64,000 nucleotides of DNA. Source: Nocardioides sp. YR527. GTDB taxonomy: Bacteria; Actinomycetota; Actinomycetes; Propionibacteriales; Nocardioidaceae. Numbering within the stretch: the first letter of the stretch is position 1; every line of letters begins with the position of its first letter. Both the position numbers and the translations under genes were made by a program. Below the pieces are notes generated by a model. It worked only from the letters and a program-made list of their open reading frames with translations. It was not told where the DNA came from and searched no databases. The stretch is taken from the NCBI RefSeq assembly GCF_900101045.1, contig NZ_FNFN01000009.1:124001-188000 (forward strand). Reading direction: 5' to 3'. Shown here piece by piece: positions 31,674-41,635 of this stretch.

Positions 31674-32614
31674 CGCTCGTCTTCGAGCGGGTCGGGCCGG
31701 AGGCCGCGACCGAGGTGCTCGGTATCGTCCGGGCGGCCTTCTCGGCCCGCCCGCCGCTGGATCCGCCCGCCGACGCGCTCGGGGAGACCGAGGGGTCGAT
31801 GAAGGAGCGCCTCTCCGGCTTCGGCGGAGTGGTGGCGCGGTTGGACGGGGTCGCCGTCGGGGCCGTCGTCATGGATCCTGCGGACTCGACCCTGTGGCTG
31901 CGTCGTTTCGCTGTTCTGCCTGATCAGCAGGGGCATGGGGTCGCGCACAAGATGGTGACGTACGCCGCCGGGGTCGCGCGCGCGGAGGATTTCGACGATC
32001 TCGCGGTGATCGCTCGCGAGGAGCTCCCGGAGACGTTGCGGTTCTGGGTTCGCCAAGGCTTTCGCGAGGTCTCGCGGGAGTCGCCGGCGGTGCGGCTGCA
32101 TCGACCGCTGAACGAGTACGTCGTCGAGGTGCTCGACGCCGACGCGATGACGGAGCTCGGCCGGCGGGTGGCCGCGTTGGTCGCCGCCGGTGACGTACTC
32201 GTCCTCTCCGGCGGCCTCGGCGCCGGCAAGACCACGTTCACCAAGGGCCTCGGAGCGGGGCTCGGGGTGCGCGGCGAGATCACCTCGCCGACCTTTGTCA
32301 TCGCTCGGGTGCATCCCTCCACGGTCGGCGGCCCTGAGCTCGTCCACGTCGACGCCTATCGGCTCGGCGGGATCGAGGAGCTCGACGACCTCGACCTCGA
32401 CACCGATCTCGACGACGCGGTGACCGTGGTCGAGTGGGGCGAGGGCTTGGCCGAGGGGCTCTCCGAGGCGCGGCTGGAGATCCGGATCGTACGTGCCGAG
32501 GCCGACGAGGCCCCGCTGGATCTGGTCGAGGCGCCCGACGGTGCGGATCCTCGGCGCGTGGAGATCCTCCCGGTCGGGGCCCGCTGGCGCGGCGTGGACC
32601 TCAGCGCGCTCTAG
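31670..32614 (+). CDS. tsaE: GNAT-TsaE fusion, ATPase of t6A37 tRNA modification
   Basis: 314 residues in two parts. Residues 1-145 resemble a GNAT acetyltransferase (LRRFAVLPDQQGHGVAHKMV is the acetyl-CoA loop). Residues about 150-314 are TsaE: Walker A GGLGAGKTTF starts at residue 181, followed by ITSPTFVIARVHPS and HVDAYRLGG, with VTVVEWGEGL as the Trp-containing end. TsaE drives the ATP-dependent cycle of the TsaB-TsaD complex that makes threonylcarbamoyladenosine at tRNA position 37. The stop of the preceding gene overlaps the ATG. tsaB follows after 10 bases. Confidence 0.93.
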   Translation: MTLVFERVGPEAATEVLGIVRAAFSARPPLDPPADALGETEGSMKERLSGFGGVVARLDGVAVGAVVMDPADSTLWLRRFAVLPDQQGHGVAHKMVTYAAGVARAEDFDDLAVIAREELPETLRFWVRQGFREVSRESPAVRLHRPLNEYVVEVLDADAMTELGRRVAALVAAGDVLVLSGGLGAGKTTFTKGLGAGLGVRGEITSPTFVIARVHPSTVGGPELVHVDAYRLGGIEELDDLDLDTDLDDAVTVVEWGEGLAEGLSEARLEIRIVRAEADEAPLDLVEAPDGADPRRVEILPVGARWRGVDLSAL

Positions 32615-32624
32615 GGTGTGAGTT

Positions 32625-33275
32625 GTGCTTCTCGCCTTTGACACCGCCACGCCCCAGGTGACTGTGGCGCTCCACGATGGCGACGACGTCGTCGCCGAGG
32701 TCGTCTCCGACCGCACCATGAAGCATGGTGAGCAGCTCGCGCCGCTGATCGCGGACGTCCTCGCGGAGGCCGGGATCGTACGCCAGGATCTGACCGCCAT
32801 CGCCGTCGGTGCCGGCCCCGGGCCGTTCACCGGCCTCCGGGTCGGGCTGGTCACCGCCAGGACGCTCGGGTTCGCGCTGGAGATCCCGGTCTATGCCGCC
32901 TGCACGCTGGACGTGCTGGCGGTGGAGGCCGTTGCCTCGGGGATCGGTGCACCGTTCTTCGTAGCGACGGACGCGCGGCGCAAGGAGGTCTACCTGGCCT
33001 CCTACGACCCCGACGGCGTACGCCTCGAGGGCCCTGTCGTCGCCCGTCCCGCCGAGGTCGCCACCTCGGGACCGGTGGTCGGTGAGGGAGCGCTGCTCTA
33101 TCCCGACGCGTTCCCGACGCCGCTCGGCCCCGTGCGGCCGTCCGCCGGTTGGCTGGCCCGGGCGGTCGCCGAGGAGCAGGTCGAGCTGATGGATCCCGAG
33201 CCGCTCTACCTGCGTCGGCCCGATGCGGTGGAGCAGGCTGCCCAGAAAAAGGTGCAGAAGAAGGTCTCCCAGTGA
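32625..33275 (+). CDS. tsaB: TsaB, subunit of the tRNA t6A37 threonylcarbamoyltransferase complex
   Basis: 216 residues from a GTG. LLAFDTATPQVTVAL, VGAGPGPFTGLRVGLVTART and ATDARRKEVYLASY are the conserved blocks of this ASKHA-fold partner of TsaD. The C-terminus ends with a Lys-rich tail (QKKVQKKVSQ). Its stop codon overlaps the GTG of rimI (GTGA), so translation is coupled. Confidence 0.95.
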   Translation: MLLAFDTATPQVTVALHDGDDVVAEVVSDRTMKHGEQLAPLIADVLAEAGIVRQDLTAIAVGAGPGPFTGLRVGLVTARTLGFALEIPVYAACTLDVLAVEAVASGIGAPFFVATDARRKEVYLASYDPDGVRLEGPVVARPAEVATSGPVVGEGALLYPDAFPTPLGPVRPSAGWLARAVAEEQVELMDPEPLYLRRPDAVEQAAQKKVQKKVSQ

Positions 33276-33727
33276 CCGTACGCCCCGCCGGGCCGGACGA
33301 CGTCGACGCGATCGCCGGCCTCGAGCTCGAGGCGTTCCCCGACGACGCCTGGACACCCGAGTACCTGCAGGTGGCGATCGACGGGAAGATGCCGACAGTC
33401 CGGATCCTCGTTGCCGTCGATGATGCGGGAACGGTCATCGGTCATGCGCTGGTGAGCGTCGTCTACGAGATCGCCGAGCTCCAGCGGATCGCGACGGCCG
33501 AGGAGCAGCGCCGCCGCGGAATCGGTGGGTCGCTCCTCGCGGCGTCGATCGATCTCGCTCGGAGCGAGGGAGCCGAGCGACTTCTCCTCGAGGTCCGCGA
33601 GGGTAACGCCGGGGCCATCGAGTTCTACCACCAAGCCGGATTCGTCGAGATCGACCGCCGCGAGCGCTACTACCGCGACGGGGCGACGGGGATCGTACTG
33701 GCCTTCGATCTTGTTGCTCCGGCCTGA
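33272..33727 (+). CDS. rimI: RimI-type ribosomal-protein/peptide N-alpha-acetyltransferase
   Basis: 151 residues from a GTG. GNAT fold: LQRIATAEEQRRRGIGGSLL is the acetyl-CoA loop, LLLEVREGNAGAIEFYHQAG the core, and GFVEIDRRERYYRDG the end that binds the N-terminal peptide. RimI acetylates ribosomal protein S18 in enterobacteria; in actinobacteria target range is broader. Normally tsaD follows directly, but here a TetR gene and a repeat island of about 0.9 kb intervene. Confidence 0.93.
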   Translation: MTVRPAGPDDVDAIAGLELEAFPDDAWTPEYLQVAIDGKMPTVRILVAVDDAGTVIGHALVSVVYEIAELQRIATAEEQRRRGIGGSLLAASIDLARSEGAERLLLEVREGNAGAIEFYHQAGFVEIDRRERYYRDGATGIVLAFDLVAPA

Positions 33728-33772
33728 GCAGCGAGGCTGACGGAGCCCAAACTGTCGGTGCTCTGTGCTGCG

Positions 33773-34336
33773 ATGGATGTCATGCACCTCAGACGCAACG
33801 CCTTCGACTCGCAGACAGCGGGTCTCGCTCTGGCCAGGACGATCGGACGCGGCGGGCTCCGTCCGCCCACACTTCAGACGATCGCCGAGGAGGCGAACAC
33901 GGGAGTGTCGACGTTGCACCGGTGGTTCGGCGGGACGCAGGGGATGTTGCCGCACGCCGCCGCTGCGTTCGCGGACATGTTCTGGACCCGGGTCGCAGAT
34001 CGGGTGAATGCGACCGGCTGGGCAGGCTTTCTGCCGGAGAACGAAGATGACCTGTTCTTCCTGAGAGCGTGGCTGGGCTTTGAGGAGCTTGCCCGTTCTG
34101 ACGACGGAGTCGGACAAGCAGTGGGTGAGCTGTGGCATGACGCGAGGTTCTGGTTTCGATCAGTACTCGGCCGCGAGCTCACCGACTTCGAGATGGCAGG
34201 AGTGGAAGCGATACTTCGCGGACTATGGGACGGTCTGTGCGCAGCTGAGCCGCTCGACACAGGTCTCGCGCATCGCCTGTGGGACGCGGCGTATACGTCG
34301 TTGGCGGAGCTCTCGAGCGATGCTGCAGCGGCCTGA
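33773..34336 (+). CDS. TetR-like regulator inserted between rimI and tsaD
   Basis: About 187 residues. The N-terminal region TLQTIAEEANTGVSTLHRWF (about 28-47) is the helix-turn-helix of TetR-type proteins; the rest is helical and ends in a clear stop. The start may be the ATG at 33773, another ATG at 33782, or a GTG at 33758. Codon choice appears less GC-biased than in neighbours (for example GCG ATA CTT, GGA CTA TGG), which suggests recent arrival. It separates the normally contiguous rimI and tsaD genes. Ligand and targets unknown; the inverted repeats just downstream are candidate sites. Confidence 0.75.
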   Translation: MDVMHLRRNAFDSQTAGLALARTIGRGGLRPPTLQTIAEEANTGVSTLHRWFGGTQGMLPHAAAAFADMFWTRVADRVNATGWAGFLPENEDDLFFLRAWLGFEELARSDDGVGQAVGELWHDARFWFRSVLGRELTDFEMAGVEAILRGLWDGLCAAEPLDTGLAHRLWDAAYTSLAELSSDAAAA

Positions 34337-34390
34337 CAGCCGTTGCCCTCAGCCCGCCGCTACTCTCAGCCGACGGCTTCATCTCTGGCA

Positions 34391-34408
34391 GGAAGGAAAA
34401 TTCCTTCC
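34391..34408. repeat. 18-bp inverted repeat, copy 1 of 3
   Basis: GGAAGGAA-AA-TTCCTTCC: two exact eight-base arms around an AA spacer. Its A+T centre is striking in a GC-rich genome. Copies 2 and 3 follow 90 and 201 bases further on. Confidence 0.9.
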
Positions 34409-34420
34409 GGAGGATCGACT

Positions 34421-34468
34421 GATCCTGGGTCTGATCCTGGGTCTGATCCTGGGTCTGATCCTGGGTCT
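34421..34468. repeat. Four tandem copies of a 12-bp unit
   Basis: GATCCTGGGTCT occurs four times head to tail with no difference between units. It lies between copies 1 and 2 of the 18-bp inverted repeat. The unit length being a multiple of three would also allow a repeated tetrapeptide (Asp-Pro-Gly-Ser on either strand), but no convincing gene covers it. Confidence 0.95.
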
Positions 34469-34480
34469 GGCGGTGCCAGT

Positions 34481-34498
34481 GGAAAGAAAATTCCTTCC
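34481..34498. repeat. 18-bp inverted repeat, copy 2 of 3
   Basis: GGAAAGAA-AA-TTCCTTCC: as copy 1, with one changed base in the left arm. It is followed by GCGG. Confidence 0.88.
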
Positions 34499-34541
34499 GC
34501 GGAGTGAACGTATTCCGGTGCCGAGGTCGCCGGATCACGCT

Positions 34542-34569
34542 GTGCCCCTGAAGCCGTGCCCCTGAAGCC
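34542..34569. repeat. Two tandem copies of a 14-bp unit
   Basis: GTGCCCCTGAAGCC is repeated twice, then a degenerate partial copy GTGGCCCTGA follows. It belongs to the same non-coding island as the 18-bp inverted repeats. Confidence 0.85.
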
Positions 34570-34591
34570 GTGGCCCTGACGGCCGCCGAGC

Positions 34592-34609
34592 GGAAGGAAA
34601 ATTCCTTCC
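34592..34609. repeat. 18-bp inverted repeat, copy 3 of 3
   Basis: GGAAGGAA-AA-TTCCTTCC, identical to copy 1, and here extended by one C/G pair on each side. It lies 73 bases upstream of the tsaD start. Confidence 0.9.
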
Positions 34610-34681
34610 GGTGCCGGCGGAACCCGCTCGCTGGCCGCGCCACTTTCCAACTGCTCAGCGCCCGCAAGGCAGAATGCCCCT

Positions 34682-35743
<1,062 letters not shown>

Positions 35744-35755
35744 TCCTCGGCGACC

Positions 35756-36934
35756 TCAGAAGGGCCGCACCAGCAGACAGGTCCCTTCGCCGGCGACCCG
35801 GGTGAGCACGATCGTGGCCTCCTCGGACCCGGACAGCGCGAGCCGCTTGCGGAGCTGCTCGGGCACGACTTGTACGCCGCGCTTCTTGATGGTCAGCTTC
35901 CCGATCCCACGCTCGCGCAGCGCCGCCTTGAGCTGCTTGTCCCGGTAGGGGAGCTCCTCGAGCACCTGATACCCGCGGGCGAACGGGGTCTCGAAGGAGG
36001 CGGAGGAGGCGACGTACGCGATGTGCTCATCGATCAGATGGCCCTGGACCCCGGCGGCGACGGCGGTGACCAGACCGGCGCGGATGACCGCCCCGTCGGG
36101 TTCGTAGAGGAACTCGGCGACCGCGCCGACCTCGGCGCCGGGGTCGTCCTCGGAGGTGAGCGTCGCCAGGCCGCGCTCGCCGATCACAGTGGCCCGCCGG
36201 TGGGTGCTGGCCAGCGAGCCCGACCACAGTGCGGCCTCCTTGACCTCGCCGCGGTCGCTGACCCATTCGGCCTCGACCTTGTCGGGTACGAGGTCGTGCG
36301 GGATCCCGGGGGCGACCTTCACGCACGCGTCGCGTGCGAAGAGCGTCTCGACCCACGACCACGGCGGCGACCACCCCTCTGCGGAGAAGACCCGGCCCCT
36401 GGCGCCCCGACGTGCAGGGTCCGCGTACGCGACATCGAAGGGGGAATGGTCGACACCTGTCGCGTCGGCGACGGTGACAGCACCTGGCAGCCCGAGCGCG
36501 TCCAGGTTCGCCTGGGCGACGGCGACCCGCTCCGGATCGCGGTCCACCCCTGCGGCGGTGAGCCCGGCACGTGAGGACGCGATCAGGTCACCGCCGATCC
36601 CGCAACCCAGGTCGATGACGCTCCCCGCTTCGAAGGCCCGCAGCCGCGCCGCCCGGTGGTGGGCGACGGCGAGGCGGGTGGCCTGCTCGAGGCCGTCGGG
36701 GGTGAAATACATCCTCGGTGCCAGGTCTCCGAACTTGGCGGCCGCCTTCCGGCGCAGGTCGACCTGGGTCATCGCCGCGGCCACGCGCTCGGCCGCCTCG
36801 TCCTTGCGCAGCGCGGTCTGCACCGCCAGCGCCGACCCCTTGCCGGACTCCTCGGACATCGTCATCTCGGTGGTCCGCGCCAGCAACCGTTGCCCGTCAT
36901 CGGTCAATAACCAGGCGAAGGCGTCGAGATCCAT
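35756..36934 (-). CDS. Class I methyltransferase with THUMP-like C-terminal domain
   Basis: 392 residues. The AdoMet motif VIDLGCGIGGDL is near residue 106-117 and the acidic DRDPERVAVAQ follows; DVAYADPARRG is the motif-IV-like segment (ADPAR). The C-terminal part (LPYRDKQLKAALRERGIGKL, TIKKRGVQV) is the THUMP-like domain found in this actinobacterial family. It probably methylates RNA, but the target is not known. Convergent with tsaD, 12 bases apart. Confidence 0.88.
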   Translation of the reverse strand: MDLDAFAWLLTDDGQRLLARTTEMTMSEESGKGSALAVQTALRKDEAAERVAAAMTQVDLRRKAAAKFGDLAPRMYFTPDGLEQATRLAVAHHRAARLRAFEAGSVIDLGCGIGGDLIASSRAGLTAAGVDRDPERVAVAQANLDALGLPGAVTVADATGVDHSPFDVAYADPARRGARGRVFSAEGWSPPWSWVETLFARDACVKVAPGIPHDLVPDKVEAEWVSDRGEVKEAALWSGSLASTHRRATVIGERGLATLTSEDDPGAEVGAVAEFLYEPDGAVIRAGLVTAVAAGVQGHLIDEHIAYVASSASFETPFARGYQVLEELPYRDKQLKAALRERGIGKLTIKKRGVQVVPEQLRKRLALSGSEEATIVLTRVAGEGTCLLVRPF

Positions 36935-37014
36935 ACCCCGATCCTCTCAACCGGTGTTCGGGACCTGACGATCCCAGTACCTTCCGGTGTGTCACTGATC
37001 TAGGATTCCGTCAC

Positions 37015-37824
37015 GTGTGCCGTCCCCCACGTCGAATCCTGGAGAGCCTCGGGGCACTCGCAGCAGTCATGACACTGCTCTCGTTACTGTTCGCCGCGCC
37101 CGCTTCCGCGGATTCGGTGACCCCGGTCCGCTACTGCTCGCAGAGCGATGGCTACCACGACCTGGACGGTGAGTACTCCGCCACGGCGGTGGCGCCCGAC
37201 GGCTACCTGATCGCTTCCTACTGTGTGGACAGCGATGGCCGTCACGGCCGCTCGGAGGTGCACACCCTGGAGCCGCCGCAGCGCACCACGACCGTCTGGG
37301 GCAGCGAGGGGCGTCCGTTGAGGGGCTACTCGGTGACGTACGTCAAGATCCCGGCGTCCGAGCAACCCGACCCCGACCCCGGCAACGGAAACGGAAACGG
37401 CAATGGCAACGGGAACGGCAACGGCTCGGACGATGACGAGGACGAGGGTGCCGGGAACGGGTCGGGCGGTGACGAAGAGTCGGCCGAGCCCGAGCAGAGC
37501 GAGCCGGCAGGCCAGAACAACCAGACGAGCGTCGAGCCGGCGCCGTCGGGAGACGCTGAGCAGGACGAGCAGCCGGAACGTACGCCGGAGGCTCGTGCGT
37601 CCGAGTCGGAGCCGAGCCGCTCGGCCTCTGCCGAGGTCTCCCCGGACGGCTCGCAGATGACGGCCCTGAGCGACGGCGAAGAGCTCAAGGTCACCTCGCT
37701 CGCCGAGCGCGCCGAGGACGACGACGAGAGCCTGCGTGCGCTCGTCGTCGCCGGAAGCATCGTCATCGTCGGTCTCCTCGGCGGGGCGATCGCAATCTTC
37801 GTGCGGCTCCCCGGACGGCGATAG
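37015..37824 (+). CDS. Exported acidic, low-complexity protein anchored by a C-terminal membrane helix
   Basis: 269 residues from a GTG. Signal peptide up to about residue 32 (ALAAVMTLLSLLFAAPASA), then a small Cys-containing domain (VRYCSQSDGYHDLDGEYSAT, ASYCVDSD) that may be disulfide-bonded. Next come seven Asn-Gly dipeptides, a very acidic Asp/Glu/Ser linker, and a C-terminal hydrophobic helix (LVVAGSIVIVGLLGGAIAIF) followed by RLPGRR. The topology is outside domain, one membrane span, short cytoplasmic tail. No family recognised; a surface protein is likely. Confidence 0.78.
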   Translation: MCRPPRRILESLGALAAVMTLLSLLFAAPASADSVTPVRYCSQSDGYHDLDGEYSATAVAPDGYLIASYCVDSDGRHGRSEVHTLEPPQRTTTVWGSEGRPLRGYSVTYVKIPASEQPDPDPGNGNGNGNGNGNGNGSDDDEDEGAGNGSGGDEESAEPEQSEPAGQNNQTSVEPAPSGDAEQDEQPERTPEARASESEPSRSASAEVSPDGSQMTALSDGEELKVTSLAERAEDDDESLRALVVAGSIVIVGLLGGAIAIFVRLPGRR

Positions 37825-37835
37825 ACCGGGCTTTG

Positions 37836-37862
37836 CTGGCACTCATTGCAGTCGAGTGCTAA
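37836..37862 (+). promoter_or_regulatory. CIRCE element (HrcA operator) of groESL
   Basis: CTGGCACTC-N9-GAGTGCTAA closely matches the CIRCE consensus (TTAGCACTC-N9-GAGTGCTAA), with the arm sequence conserved and the nine-base spacer intact. HrcA bound here would repress groES-groEL until heat shock. Confidence 0.92.
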
Positions 37863-37870
37863 CGTCTGCT

Positions 37871-37901
37871 CTGGCACTCTCCCCTTGAGTGTGCCAGCGC
37901 T
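37871..37901 (+). promoter_or_regulatory. Second CIRCE-like element upstream of groES
   Basis: CTGGCACTC...GAGTGTGCCAG repeats the CIRCE arms, nine bases after the first. The right arm carries an extra TG compared with the consensus, so binding may be weaker. Tandem CIRCE sites upstream of groES are known in actinobacteria. Confidence 0.7.
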
Positions 37902-38012
37902 TGCGAGCCGGGTGCGACCCCCGCGACGGCGTACGTGGCAGATCGCAAGCACAGACGTAGCAACACCCACCGAAGTCTGACTCCGTAGAAAAGAAATGGG
38001 GAGGTCGACACA

Positions 38013-38306
38013 GTGTCGGTCAACATCAAGCCTCTTGAGGACCGGATCGTCGTCAAGGCCGTCGAGGCCGAGCAGACCACCGCCTCCGGTCTGGTCATCC
38101 CGGACACCGCCAAGGAGAAGCCCCAGGAGGGCGAGGTCCTGGCGCTCGGCCCGGGTCGTATCGACGACAAGGGCAACCGCGTCCCGCTCGACGTCGCCGT
38201 GGGCGACAAGGTCATCTACAGCAAGTACGGCGGCACCGAGGTGAAGTACGCCGGCGAGGAGTACCTCATCCTCTCGGCCCGCGACATCCTCGCGGTCATC
38301 GCCTGA
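38013..38306 (+). CDS. groES: Co-chaperonin GroES
   Basis: 97 residues from a GTG. KPLEDRIVVKAVEAEQTTAS is the start of the GroES fold with the mobile loop ASGLVIPDTAKEKP; EGEVLALGPGR and VGDKVIYSKYGGTEV are conserved. Seven copies cap GroEL to enclose folding substrates. Controlled by the CIRCE elements upstream and followed by groEL after 90 bases. Confidence 0.96.
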   Translation: MSVNIKPLEDRIVVKAVEAEQTTASGLVIPDTAKEKPQEGEVLALGPGRIDDKGNRVPLDVAVGDKVIYSKYGGTEVKYAGEEYLILSARDILAVIA

Positions 38307-38396
38307 CGTCATCCGTCTCGCACAGCGCGGCCGGGCCGACGGGGTTAGTAGTCCTGGGGCCACGGCCGCGCACTGCGTACTAGGGAGTAAATGCAT

Positions 38397-40016
<1,620 letters not shown>

Positions 40017-40025
40017 GGCATAGTC

Positions 40026-40085
40026 GAGTCGGCGCATCTGTCCCAGATGCGCCGACTCGGCGATTTCAGCGAACGACCAGCTCGT
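40026..40085. repeat. Palindromic repeat family R4, copy 1 (groEL/lysozyme terminator)
   Basis: GAGTCGGCGCATCTG (40026-40040) and CAGATGCGCCGACTC (40044-40058) form a perfect 15-bp stem with a three-base loop between convergent genes. The following 27 bases, GGCGATTTCAGCGAACGACC..., are the end of the lysozyme gene and also occur, with two changes, at copy 2 (43168-43270). Confidence 0.85.
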
Positions 40086-40815
40086 CGAGATCGGTGTCGT
40101 CCGAGAGCACGTTCATGTCCACGTACGCCTCGTCCTCGCTGCCGACGCCCTTGAGCCGGTCTCGGTTGGAGTACTGCCAGATGGTCCACGACCGTCCGTC
40201 GGGGACCCGGGGCGGCCATGCGACGGAGCGGAACCAGATGGGGTTGTCGGGGTAGGCGTCGACCAGGTAGGCGCGGTAGGCCGACGGCGTGGTGTAGATG
40301 ACCGGCGCGATGCCGTAGTGCGCCTCGAGCTTGGCCAGCAGCGGGTCGAGGATGGTGCGGACCTCGGTCGCGGGCGGCAGGTTCCCCTTGAAGGAGCCAT
40401 AGGGCTCCAGGTCGACGACCGGGGCGAGGGTGCCGGCCACACGGGGCACCGTGGCGATCATGTTGTGCGCCTGGTCGGCGCCCGGGCTCTCGAAGCTCAT
40501 GAAGTGGTAGGCGCCGGTCGCGAGCCCGGCTCGCCGGGCCTCGGCCCAGTTGGCCGCGAAGCGTGTGTCCACGTGCGCCGAGCCCTCGGTCGCCTTGATC
40601 CAGGCGAAGTCGATGTCCTGCTCGGCGACCCGTGGCCAGTCGACGGTGCCGTTGTGGTGGGAGACGTCGATGCCGCGTACGTCGTACTTCGCCGCGAACA
40701 GCCGGGTCGGCATCACGACGCCGGTGTAGACCAGCGCAGTCGTGATCAGGGCGAGGCAGAGGACGACGGCGGAGCCGATCAGGACGCGTCGACGGCGGGC
40801 GGGGGCGAGGGGCAC
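40066..40815 (-). CDS. GH25 lysozyme (N,O-acetylmuramidase-type), membrane-anchored or secreted
   Basis: 249 residues from a GTG. RRRRVLIGSAVVLCLALITT is an N-terminal signal-anchor. The catalytic domain holds GIDVSHHNGTVDW (first catalytic Asp), DFAWIKATEGSAHVD, AYHFMSFESPG and VVDLEPYGS with the family's acidic residues. TIWQYSNR is the usual C-terminal motif. It cleaves peptidoglycan glycan strands and is likely involved in wall turnover. The C-terminus DELVVR has a duplicated remnant near 43.27 kb. Confidence 0.93.
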   Translation of the reverse strand: MPLAPARRRRVLIGSAVVLCLALITTALVYTGVVMPTRLFAAKYDVRGIDVSHHNGTVDWPRVAEQDIDFAWIKATEGSAHVDTRFAANWAEARRAGLATGAYHFMSFESPGADQAHNMIATVPRVAGTLAPVVDLEPYGSFKGNLPPATEVRTILDPLLAKLEAHYGIAPVIYTTPSAYRAYLVDAYPDNPIWFRSVAWPPRVPDGRSWTIWQYSNRDRLKGVGSEDEAYVDMNVLSDDTDLDELVVR

Positions 40816-40834
40816 CGCGGAACCGTACCGGTTC

Positions 40835-41503
40835 TCACAGCTCTTGGAGCAGCTTCTCCATGATGTCGATCTCGACCGACTGGGTGGCCTCGACGTCCAT
40901 CGCCATCTCGATCGCCAGCGCGTCGCTGCCCTGGGCGGCCATCGGCTCGACCATCTCGAGAGCGCCCTGGTGGTGCTGGATCATCCCGGTCAGGAAGAGC
41001 CGGTCGAACTTCTCACCACGGGCCTTGCCGAGCTCGCTCATCTGATCCGGCGTGAGCATGCCGGCCATGGTGTGCGCGGGGTCCGAGGCGCGCGGCACCC
41101 GCAGCCCGCGGGTGTTGAGCCAGCCGCTCATCGCCACGATCTCGGGACCCTGGGCCGACTCGATGCGCTTGGCCAAGGACACGACCTCGGGGTGGACGCC
41201 GTGCTCGCGGGCCAGCCGGGTCATCTCCAGCGCCTGGGCGTGGTGCGGGATCATCATCGTCACGAAGTCGGCATCGGTCTGGGTCCACGGGTCCGTGGCA
41301 GCGGCCGAGGGTGAGATCGTCGCCGCGGCCTCACCCGGCGCTCCGCCCTGGACCACGGGGGCCGACTGGGTGGCCGCCGCCGGGCTGGGCGAATGTCCGC
41401 CGTGGTCGCCGTGCCCGGCGTCCGAGGAGCCCCCGCACCCGCCGAGCGAGATCGCCACCAAGACGACACCCGAGGTGATGAGACCGAACCGCCGACCGGG
41501 CAT
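40835..41503 (-). CDS. DUF305 lipoprotein
   Basis: 222 residues. The lipobox VAISLGGCGG follows a short signal peptide; a His-rich linker (GHGDHGGHSPS) leads to two DUF305 units with MMIPHHAQALEM and MIQHHQGALEM, the His-His motifs of this family. In other bacteria DUF305 proteins are secreted and sometimes linked to metal (copper) handling. Divergent from the LVIVD-repeat gene, sharing a short operator-like palindrome. Such pairs recur in actinobacteria. Confidence 0.9.
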   Translation of the reverse strand: MPGRRFGLITSGVVLVAISLGGCGGSSDAGHGDHGGHSPSPAAATQSAPVVQGGAPGEAAATISPSAAATDPWTQTDADFVTMMIPHHAQALEMTRLAREHGVHPEVVSLAKRIESAQGPEIVAMSGWLNTRGLRVPRASDPAHTMAGMLTPDQMSELGKARGEKFDRLFLTGMIQHHQGALEMVEPMAAQGSDALAIEMAMDVEATQSVEIDIMEKLLQEL

Positions 41504-41529
41504 GTGTCTCCTTCCGAGATCCCGCAGAG

Positions 41530-41546
41530 GTGAACAATTTATTCAC
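41530..41546. promoter_or_regulatory. Small inverted repeat between DUF305 and LVIVD genes
   Basis: GTGAA-CAATTTA-TTCAC is an AT-rich palindrome with five-base arms in the 132-base divergent gap. It could be an operator shared by both genes or simply part of an AT-rich promoter. Confidence 0.35.
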
Positions 41547-41635
41547 ATTCCATGCCTCCCGTGTACGACTTTTACTAAAGTTGAGAGGTCCTGCCCGTGC
41601 CACCCCACGGCGGCCGACTCGGAAGGCTTGCGAAC

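Larger units (their letters stand above)
34337..34681. other. Repeat-rich island without a supported gene, upstream of tsaD
   Basis: 345 bases hold three 18-bp inverted repeats, four 12-bp tandem units and two 14-bp units. Open frames exist on both strands (for instance a minus-strand frame with repeated EGIFLP and DPGS) but none has a good start and ribosome binding site, so I call it non-coding. It must also include the tsaD promoter, because the upstream gene probably has a different history. Confidence 0.6.

Noticed and set aside
34421..34468. Possible CRISPR array
   Set aside because: The units are 12 bp, exactly adjacent and without spacers, and no cas gene is nearby.
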